DNA of 64,000 nucleotides from positions 99,982,128 to 100,046,127 of the forward strand of contig NC_079873.1 of the NCBI RefSeq assembly GCF_023065955.2, read 5' to 3'. The translations under genes and the position numbers were made by a program. Below the pieces are notes generated by a model, which saw nothing but the letters and a program-made list of their open reading frames with translations, was not told where the DNA came from and searched no databases. This DNA comes from Ursus arctos. Its lineage: Eukaryota > Chordata > Mammalia > Carnivora > Ursidae. Positions 55,191 through 64,000 of the stretch are shown piece by piece; the stretch's first letter is position 1; the number at the start of each line of letters is the position of its first letter.

Positions 55191-57264
55191 TTTTATTTTA
55201 TTTTATTTTATTATTTTTTATGATTTTTTATTATATTATGTTAGTCACCATACAGTACATCCCCGGTTTCCGATGTAAGGCTCGATGATTCATTAGTTGT
55301 GTATAACACCCAGTGCACCATGCAATACGTGCCCTCCTTACTACCCATCATCGGTCTATCCCATTCCCCTGCCCCCCTCCCCTCTGAGGCCCTCAGTTTG
55401 TTTCTCATAGTCCACAGGCTCTCATGTTTCATTCCCCCTCTGATTACCCCCCCCTTTCTTTATCCCTTTCTTCCCCTACCGATCATCCTAGTTCTTATGT
55501 TCCATAGATGAGAGAAATCATATGATAGTTGTCTTTCTCTGCTTGACTTATTTCACTTAGCATTATCTCCTCCAGTGCCGTCCATGTTGCAGCAAATGTT
55601 GAGAACTCGTTCTTTCTGATTGCTGAGTAATATTCCATTGTATATATGGACCACAACTTCTTAATCCAGTCATCTGTTGAAGGGCATCTCGGCTCCTTCC
55701 ACGATTTAGCTATTGTGGACATTGCTGCTATGAACATTGGGGTGCATATGGCCCTTCTCTTCACTATGTCTGTATCTTTGGGGTAAACACCCAGTAGTGC
55801 AATGGCTGGATCATAGGGTAGCTCAATTTTTACCTTTTTAAGGGACCTCCACACTGTTTTCCAGAGTGGCTGTACCAACTTGCATTCCCACCAACAATGT
55901 AGGAGGGATCCCCTTTCTCCACATCCTCTCCAACAATTGTTTCTTGCCTTGTCTATTTTTGCCATTCTAACTGGTGTAAGGTGGTATCTCAGTGTGGTTT
56001 TGATTTGAATTTCCCTGATGGCTAATGATTTTGAACATTTTTTCATGTGTCTGTTAGCCATTTGTATGTCTTCATTGGAAAAGTGTCTGTTCATATCTTC
56101 TGCCCATTTTTTGATTTGTTTATTTGTTTCTTGTGTATTGAGTTTGAGAAGTTCTTTGTAGATCTTGGATACCAGTCCTTTATCTGTAGTGTCATTTGCA
56201 AATATATTCTCCCATTCCGTGGGCTGCCTCTTAGTTTTTCTGACTGTTTCCTTGGCTGTGCAGAAACTTTTAATCTTGATGAAGTCCCATAAATTCATTT
56301 TATCTTTTGTTTCTCTTGCCTTTGGGGATGTATCATGAAAAAGGTTGCTTTGGCCGATGTAGAGGTTGCTGCCTATGTTCTCCTCTAGGATTTTGATGGA
56401 TTCCTGCCTCACATTGAGGTCTTTCATCCATTTGGAGTTTATTTTTGTGTATGGTGTGAGATCGTGGTCAAGTTTCATTCTTTTGCATGTAGCTGTCCAA
56501 TTTTCCCAGCACCATTTATTGAAGAGACTGTCTTTTTCCCACCGGATGTTTTTTCCTGCTTTATCAAATATTAGTTGCCCAAAGAGCCGAGGGTCCATTT
56601 CTGGGCTCTCTATTCTGTTCCATTGGTCTATGTGTCTGTTTTTGTGCCAGTACCATGCTGTCTTTGTGATCACAGCTTTGTAGTACAGCTCGAAATCCGG
56701 CATTGTGACGCCCCCAGCTTTGTTTTTCCTTTTCAACAGTTCCTTGGAGATTCGGGGCCTTTTCTGTTTCCATACAAATTTAAAGACTATTTGTTCCTGT
56801 TCTTTGAAAAATGTCCTCGGTATTTTGATCGGGATAGCATTGAAAGTGTAGATTGCTCTGGGTAGCATGGACATTTTAACTATGTTAATTCTTCCGATCC
56901 ATGAGCATGGAATATCTTTCCATCTTTTTATGTCTTCCTCAATGTCTTTCAAGAGTGCTTTATAGTTTCTAGAATATAGGTCCTTTACATCTCTGGTTAA
57001 GTTAATTCCAAGGTAACGTATGGTTTTTGGTGCTATTGTAAATGGGATGGATTCCCGAATTTCTCTTTCTTCGGTCTCGTTATTCGTGTATAGAAATGCA
57101 ACTGATTTTGTATCCCGCCACGTTACTGAATTGCTCTATAACTTCTAATAGTTTGGGAGTGACTTCTTTTGGGTTTTCCATATAGAGTATCATGTCATCT
57201 GCGAAGAGAGACATTTTGACTTCTTCTTTGCCGATTTGAATACCTTTGATCCCTTTTTGTCGTC
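55191..57264 (-). mobile_element. L1 copy C, 5'-truncated, perfect 16-bp TSD
   Basis: Minus-strand L1 of about 2.07 kb. TSD 'aatcaggacaatttta' at 55,175-55,190 and 57,265-57,280. It has a (TTTTA)n tail, the 3'UTR and the C-terminal part of ORF2 back to just upstream of FADD. Confidence 0.98.
55495..57264 (-). pseudogene. L1 C ORF2 C-terminal part, long open frame
   Basis: From 56,952 to 55,495 the frame is open for 485 codons, to the normal ORF2 stop. It covers the region after the RT ([20 protein letters not shown]) and the Cys-rich C-terminus ([18 protein letters not shown]). The RYLG site near 57,015 is intact, unlike in A and B. One small deletion removes bases near 57,105 ('ctgattttgtatcccgcc' is shortened). 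It lacks the endonuclease and most of the RT, so it is inactive. Confidence 0.94.
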
Positions 57265-57280
57265 AATCAGGACAATTTTA

Positions 57281-59010
57281 AATGAAGATAACTTGCTCAT
57301 TCTAAGCCATCAATATTTTCAGTAAGTTGTTCCACTCAATACCTTAATCTTCCTTTAGACTACTCAGGTAATGAAATGGGTTCCATATGTTTGTTTAGTG
57401 CAACAAGGCTTTCACCATAAGCCTGTTGTTCCTGTAAGTATATTTTGAATAAGCAATCAAACATACTCAAAGTTGACGCAAATTTTAGCAGTCTGTCTTA
57501 AGCAGCCCTAAAATGAAGGTTTTACTTTAGCCGTATCATTTATTGCATTGTTTCATTTCTTTCTGTTATGTACAAAACAATAGCCAAAAGCCTTCTAGCA
57601 CTCCACAAAATGAGAAAAAAAATCTGCCTTTTCAAGTTAGGTTATTGTGAAATTGATAGTTTAGCATTTCATATCCTCCCCATGTGAAATTCAGGTCTGC
57701 ATTAAAATTTCACTTGTTTTGGATAAGTGAAAGGAAATCTTGTTCACATTCAAGTTAGCAGATATTAAAATTGATACAATTTACTGTTTTTCAAAATATA
57801 TTTTCAGGTAAATATAACAACTTCCATGTCGGATTAAATTGGACTTCAGATATCAAATTGAAGATTTTGAACTTGCAGTCCAGCAATTCTTTAATCTTTC
57901 CCACACTTCAGGGTGACCTGGGAGCTTTAAAAATACAAATTCCAAGACTCCAACCCAGATTGAATAGCGAAGGTAGCCATTCAATTTTTTTTTGCTTTGA
58001 TTTATTTTTTATCGTAACTTGATGAAAGGGCAAAAGTGTTTTAAGAAGACAATTCCAGGTAAATGTACAAAAATCACTGATGTGAAGATAGAGTGAGGAC
58101 AGATGAGTCTATTGAGAAGCAGTAGAAGCAGGTATTCTGGGTAAGTGGTTTTTAATATGGTTTTAGGCATGAAGGTGAGTGCCAAGATTAGGATAGGGGC
58201 AATGGTGATGAAAGAGCATGTTACTCATGTCAGACATTTCCACAGAAGTGTTTCCCTCTGCTATATTGGTTTGGTTTTGTTCTGCTCTCATGTGTTCTTC
58301 CTTTAAAGGCCAGATAATGTTAAATTTACATCTGTATAGAATAAACCACCAGAAATTCTAACACTTAGAAATGTCATCCTATTGGCCTAGATTCTGCTTT
58401 GAAGAGCCTTTCAGTATACGAAAAGCTTGGACTTCCCAGAGATTATATTTGATCCTCAAATCTTTATGTTTCTACAATAAATAAATAAATAAATAAGGTT
58501 AAAAAGAGAAAAAAAAATCCTCAACAAATGCTTTCTGCAAACAACCAACACCCAAACAGAGGGGAGAAGATAAGCAAGGTCAGGAGAGAAAAATCTCAGA
58601 TAAGAGCATCGCATCCATTTATGTACAAAATAATATTACACATTACTCTTGGAATAGGAGCCATATTAGATGAAAGCACTATCATTTCATCAAGAGGAAA
58701 AAGCAGCCCCAAAACACCCATGAAAGTATGTCTAAGCATGTTGATATTGAGTAGCAACTTGCTATTATACATTTTCAATCAGATATCCTTGGCGAGTGCT
58801 CTTTGTACCTGGCCCAATCCTGAACATTCTTCCCAAAGAATGGAAAACTTTGGGAATTGAGTTATGTCATAATAATTTGATTTAGTATATTCTAAGTCAG
58901 CAATTACCTAAAACAAAGCGATGTGCTACATACACTTGTGTGCTTTACCCAATCAACACAATGAACTGTGCCAAAATCAACCTAGGAGATATTAAGAAAT
59001 GCAAAGAAAT
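57281..59010. other. Unique sequence with a possible MER5-like trace
   Basis: Near 57,885-57,970, 'gggtgacctgggagctttaa' and 'caagactccaacccagattg' recall a MER5-type DNA transposon fragment. The rest is unrecognised. The 110-codon frame at 58,528-58,860 has no recognised motif. Confidence 0.4.
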
Positions 59011-59105
59011 GTATGTGTGTGTATATATATATATATATACACATATATATATGTATATATATATATGTGTGTGTGTGTGTGTATGTATATGTATATATAT
59101 ATAAG
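59011..59105. repeat. (TG)n/(TA)n microsatellite with hairpin symmetry
   Basis: Runs of 'tatatata', 'tgtgtgtg' and 'acacatatat' in mixed order over about 95 bases. Confidence 0.95.
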
Positions 59106-60125
59106 AAAGGTATGTATATATAATTATAATTTCCCAAAAGCAAATAGAAACTTTAATTAGCTGAAAACAATGATGTATTACAAAACAGTTTTTGTTTGTT
59201 TGTTTTTTGTTATTTTCTACAGCACTAACTGTTTAATATTGTCAGTAAAGGTATTCTGCATTCAAATGACCACCAGCATGCCCATGGTGTGCTCGGAATA
59301 AAGAGTGACCTGATAGTTGACTAGGCATGTCCATTGCATGAAAGAAGGCTAGAATACTGCTCACAAGGAATAAAATTCAAGTACCTTTTGTGTTATGAGA
59401 GGAAAGATTATACTATATTAACTTTAACATTTATATCATTGTGCACTGGATTTTCTCATATATCTGTTATTGTGTTCCAAGGGTCATCATAGCAATTACA
59501 TTTATGAATAAGCTAAAGTAAATATTAACAACTGTAAAAGGAATGGCAATAGCAAAAGGGGCAGCAACAGGTTACTGAAGACATTTTCGCCAGCTATCTT
59601 TGGGGTTCACATAAGCTTTGTGAGAGCTGGGAGTCTTGTCTGATTACTGCCATACTCTCAGTCCCTGGGACCATTATATGGACTCTATAAATAGTGCTTG
59701 GATAAGTAACTAACTACTATGTTCCAAGCATCTTTTTTAAAAATAAAAAAGTGAACAACACAAATAAGATATCTGCCTTTAAATTCTGTACTTTTAATAT
59801 TTTAAAATTTGTTCATTGTGTATTTCTCCCCATTAGAATTAAAGATCCATGTGGACTAGAAACTTTCGGGTCTTATTCACCACATCCCCTAATGTGTAGA
59901 ACAGTATCCTGCATATAACACTCAATAAATAATTGTTGAATTAATGAATTAAACTTTTGATATTTCTACCTAAACTTGGCTTACATTTCCTGGGCAATTA
60001 TTTCTTTCAGAAAAGGGGGAGCTTACATTGAACCTAAAGTGCTTTAGTGGAAAGTTACTTGATAAAAGTCACCAAAAAAGGGCAGAAAAATAGGAAAGTA
60101 GGAACCAATAGAAATTATCTCTTCA
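59106..60125. other. Mostly unique; L2/MIR 3'-end-like trace
   Basis: Near 59,865-59,950, 'aacagtatcctgcatataac' and 'tcaataaataattgttgaat' resemble the common L2/MIR 3' end. Nothing else recognised. Confidence 0.4.
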
Positions 60126-60430
60126 AAGAAACTGGGAATGACAAATTTATAGAAATGGAGAACAGATTAGAGGTTTCTAGAGGTTAGGAGTAAGGTAATA
60201 TGGGGGAAAAGTAACAACACTGTAACAGGCAACTAAAAACTCTTTACAGTGATGAAAGTATCTTGCATCTTCATTGGATCAATGTTAGTATCTTTGTAAT
60301 ATTGTATTCTAGATGTGCAAAAATGTTACCATTGGAAGAAACTAGTTAAATGATACATTGTATCTCTTTGTATTATTTCTTACAACTGCATGTGAGTCTA
60401 CAATTATCTCAAAATAAAATAATTTTTAAA
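60126..60430 (+). mobile_element. Old L1 3' end
   Basis: 'tagaggtttctagaggttag', 'cagtgatgaaagtatcttgc', 'gtgagtctacaattatctca' then an A-rich end. Typical order for an L1M 3'UTR. Confidence 0.65.
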
Positions 60431-61009
60431 AGTCAGGGTAAATGAGTCAGAAATAATGCACTTCAAACATTTAGATATTTTAAATACAAAAATTTTGTTC
60501 ACCCATAGAATGTTCACTTCTAACTTTATTGTAAAACGATTGATAGAGACATCTCAGAAACCCAAGCGAAATTACTGACACAAGGCAAAGCGGTGTGCTA
60601 TATAACGTTTGTATGTTTTACCCATCTCTATTGCCATGAAAAGTATTTCTAAAATCCAAAATGTCATGTTTTCAAGTTATTCTCAAAGCTGCTGGCAGTT
60701 GTAACTGTTTGTAACATTGATTCTCAGTCTGGAAAATATGCTGAACAACTCAAACATGGTTCTGGGATTTGGTGTATAGGTCTGTTCATTCTTTTCAATG
60801 ATTTTGGATGACATCTAAACAAACTCATAAGTGCAATATTCAGAGCATACTTACTCCTTTCCTTTTCCAGCCTTCTTCCAACATATAAGTCACTTTCAGG
60901 GGTGTTTATTTGGATACATCCCACCTATGATCATTTTAGTTACAACACACAAGTTACATTCATGAGTGAGTATTTGGACACTTCCCATCTCTTCTGATTT
61001 TCTGTAGTT
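60431..61009. other. Unique sequence, nothing recognised
   Basis: It holds a weak repeat of a segment at 58.9 kb, reported as a finding. Confidence 0.4.
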
Positions 61010-61350
61010 TTAATTTTTTTTAATTATTTTATTTGTGAATACTTGACAGAGAATGTTACCTTAGTTTCAACCATAAAGCATAGTGATTCAACTTCTCTAT
61101 ACTTACGCTATTTTCACCACAAGTGTAGTTACCATCAGACACCACACAATGCTATCATGGTATCACTGACTATATTCCTTACACTGTGCCTTTTATTTCC
61201 ATGAGTTATTCACTCCACAACTGGAAGCCTGTATCTCCCACTCCCTTTCATTTATTTTGCCCACCACCCCACATCCCTGCTCTGGCAACCTCAGTTTGTT
61301 CTCTGTATTTATAGGGCTGATTCTGCTTTTTGTTTGTTTATTCATTTGTT

Positions 61351-61351
61351 G

Positions 61352-61383
<32 letters not shown>
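61351..61383. repeat. (GT)n microsatellite
   Basis: About 16 GT units inside the L1 3'UTR region. Confidence 0.97.
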
Positions 61384-61385
<2 letters not shown>

Positions 61386-62904
61386 AAATTCCCGACATGA
61401 GTGAAATCATGGTATTTGTCTTCCTCAATCTCACTTATTTCACTTAGCATAATACCCACTAGGTCCATCCATGTTGTGTCAAATAGCACAATCTCATTCT
61501 TTCTCATTACTGAGTAATATCCCATTATATTTATATACCAAAACTTCCTTATCTATTCATCTATCAGTGAACACTTAGGTTGCTTTCATATCTTGGCTAC
61601 TGTAATGCTGCAATAAACATAAAGGTACATATATCTTTTTGAATTAATGTTTTCATTTTCTTTGGGTAAACATCTAGCAGTGGAATTACTAGATCATATG
61701 ATATTTCTATTATTTTTATTTTATGAGGAACTTCCACACTGTTTTCCACTGTGACTATACCACTTTACATTCCTACTAACAGCGCATGAGGGTTTCCTTT
61801 TTCCCCACATCCTAGTCAACACTGGTTATTTGTTGTCTTTCTGATTTTAGCTATTCTAATAGATATAAGGTGATTTCTCACTGTGGTTTTGATTTGCATT
61901 TCCCTGATAATTAGTGCTGTTGAGCATCTTTTCATGCATCTGTTGTCTAACCGTATATTTTCTTTGGGAAAATGTCTGTTCAGGCCCTTTGCCCACTTTT
62001 TAATTGGATTGGGGTTCTTTTGGTGTTGAGTTGTATGAATTCTTAATATATTTTGGACACTTACCCTTTATCAGATATATCATTTTTAAATATCTTCTCC
62101 CATTCATTAGGCTGCCTTTTCATTTTCACTCTGCAAATAGTTTTTATTTTGGTGTAGTACCAGTAGTTTATTTTTGCTTTTGTTTCCTTGCCTTAAGAGA
62201 CATACCTAGAAAAATGTTGCTATGGCCAATGTCAGAGAAATTACTGTCTGTGTTATTTTCTAGGATTTTCATGGTTTCAGGTCTCACAGTTATGTCTTCA
62301 ATTCATTTCTGAGTTTATTTTTTTTGTGTGGTATAAGAAAGTGGCCCAATTTCATTATTTTACATGTGGCTGTCCAGTTTTCCTAGCACCATTTGTTGAA
62401 GAGAGTCTTTTCCCCCATTGTATATTCTTGTCTCCTTTGTCATACATTAATTGACCATATAAGTGGTGGTCTATTTCTGGATTCTGTTCTATTGATCTAT
62501 GTATCTATTTTTGTGCCAGCATTATGCTGTTTTGGTTACTATGGGTTTGTAGTATATATCTTAAAATCTGAAATTGTGATACCTCTAGCTTTCTTCTCTT
62601 TCTCAAGATGAGTTTGGCTATTCAGGGTCTTTTGTGGTTCCATACAGATTTTCAGATATTTCTTCTACTTCTGTGAAAAATTCTGTATTTTGATAGAGAG
62701 TGCACTGAATCTGTAGATCACTTTACATAGTATGGACATCTTAACAATATAAATTATATCCATCCATGAGCATGGATGGATGATCTTTCCACTTGTCTAT
62801 GTCATCTTCAATTTCATTCATTAATGTTTTATAGTTTTTGAAATATAAGTCTTCCACCCTCTTGGTTAAGTTTATTCCTCAATTATTTATTTTTATTTAT
62901 TTAT

Positions 62905-63091
62905 TTACATATTTTATTTATTTGAGAGAGAGAGAGAGAGTGAGTACATGAACAGGAGGGACGGGCAGAGGGAGAGAGAGAAGTAGACTCCCTTCTGAGC
63001 AGGAGCCTGAAACGGGGCTCTGTCACAGGACCCTGGGATCATGACATAAGCTGAAGGCAGACGCTTAACTGACTGAGCCACCCAGGTGTCC
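62905..63091 (-). mobile_element. SINEC, older copy, inside the older L1
   Basis: Minus-oriented: ATTTTATTTATTTGAGAGAG, purine-rich middle, GAGCCACCCAGGTGTCCC. Confidence 0.93.
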
Positions 63092-64000
63092 CTATTTTAT
63101 TCTTTTCCATGTAACTGTAAATTGATTTTTTAAAATTTTCTTTCTGCTACTTGATTATTAGTGTATAGAAATGCTACTGATTTCTGGGTATTAATTTTTT
63201 ATCCTGCAACTTTACTAAATTTATTTAGTCTGGTAGGTTTTTTTTGGCAGAGTCTTTATGATTTTCTAAATATAGTATCACGTTATCTGCAAATAGTGAA
63301 GTTTAACTTCTTTTTTTTTTACCATTTTTTATACCTCTTATTTATTTTTCTTGTCTGATTGCCATGACTAGAACTTATAACACTATGCTGAGTCTTCCTT
63401 TAGGGTTTGTTTTCTTTTTTTCTAGTTCCTTTATGTATAAGGTCAGATTATTTTAGCTTTTTCCTTGTTTCTTAAGGTAGGCTTCTAGTGCTATATTTTT
63501 CCCTCTTAGAACTGGTTTCAGTTTCCCAAGGGTTTTGGACCAATGTGTTTTCATTTTCATTTGTCTCCATGTATTTTTAAAAATTTCTTCTTTGATTGCT
63601 TCATGATCCATTAGTTGTTAAGTAGCATGGTGGTTAGACCCCATATGTTTTCTTGCTTTTTTCCACTTATTTTCTTGGGATTTGTTTCTAATTTCATGTA
63701 GTTGGGATAAAAAAGGATGCAAGGTATGGTTTCAATATTGTTAAATGTATTGAGGCTTGTTTTGTGGCCTGATACGTGATCTATTCTGGAGAACGTTCTA
63801 TGTACACTTGAAAAGAATGTATACTCTGTTCTTTTTAGATGAAATTTTCTGTATATATCCATTATGTCCATCTGGTCCAATGTGCTGTTCAAAGACATTG
63901 TTTCCTGGTTAATTTTCTGCCCAGATGATCTATCCACTGATATAAATGGGGTGTTAAAGTACCCTACTATTATTATATTGCCATCAATTTCTCTCTTTAT

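Larger units (their letters stand above)
61010..64000 (-). mobile_element. Older L1, minus strand, runs off the window end
   Basis: 3'UTR at 61,010-61,400, ORF2 C-terminus at 61,400-62,880 ('ggtataagaaagtggcccaa', 'cagttttcctagcaccattt'), then, after a SINEC, the RT region (63,095-63,500) and upstream ORF2 ('ctattctggagaacgttcta' near 63,781). It is cut by the window edge within the endonuclease region. Frames are short, up to 110 codons, so it is dead. It is more diverged than A-D. A (GT)n run sits at 61,351-61,383. Confidence 0.9.

Noticed and set aside
58528..58860. 110-codon frame in unique sequence as a possible exon
   Set aside because: No recognised motif, no supported splice sites, and amino-acid composition consistent with chance.

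Overview
This window is non-coding nuclear DNA from a carnivoran mammal, most probably a bear (Ursidae). The lineage call rests on about two dozen tRNA-Lys-type SINEC elements, whose consensus (GCGCCTGGGTGGCACAG head, CTTCGGCTCAGGGCGTGATCC body, AAATAAATAAAATCTT tail) matches the bear/panda type as I remember it. I find no host protein-coding gene. Nearly every long reading frame belongs to a LINE-1 (L1) element or is its antisense shadow.

Layout. 1-10.3 kb: old L1, probable LTR and L2 debris with SINEC insertions, ending in a nest of L1s inserted into an older plus-strand L1. 10.3-15 kb: mostly unique sequence with MIR/L2 relics and SINECs. 15-19.1 kb: decayed plus-strand L1. 19.24-20.36 kb: a processed pseudogene of ferritin light chain (minus strand) that keeps a recognisable iron-responsive element; a SINEC sits in its 3' end. 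20.4-28.4 kb: a decayed minus-strand L1, a SINE-in-SINE nest and short local duplications. 28.46-44.89 kb: three young L1s that keep their 5' ends, called A (28,461-34,668, minus), B (35,374-41,790, minus) and D (42,006-44,890, plus). 44.9-55 kb: unique sequence, a MaLR-type LTR, MIRs and truncated L1s (E with an internal tandem duplication, and F). 55.2-57.3 kb: 5'-truncated L1 C with a perfect 16-bp target-site duplication. 57.3-61 kb: mostly unique. 61-64 kb: an older minus-strand L1 that runs off the window.

The most interesting signal is in the A/B/D cluster. A and B carry a sense-oriented SINEC at the same point about 100 bp upstream of ORF1, with the same 12-bp flanking duplication and the same private SINE substitutions; D has the empty site. 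A and B also share a one-base ORF2 deletion that C lacks, yet both keep intact 300-codon ORF1 frames. This looks like an L1 sublineage that captured a SINE and was copied with it, perhaps with ORF2 help in trans. B adds a probable 3' transduction and a duplicated CpG-rich 5'UTR unit, and lies head-to-head with D. All identities were judged by eye, without database searches.
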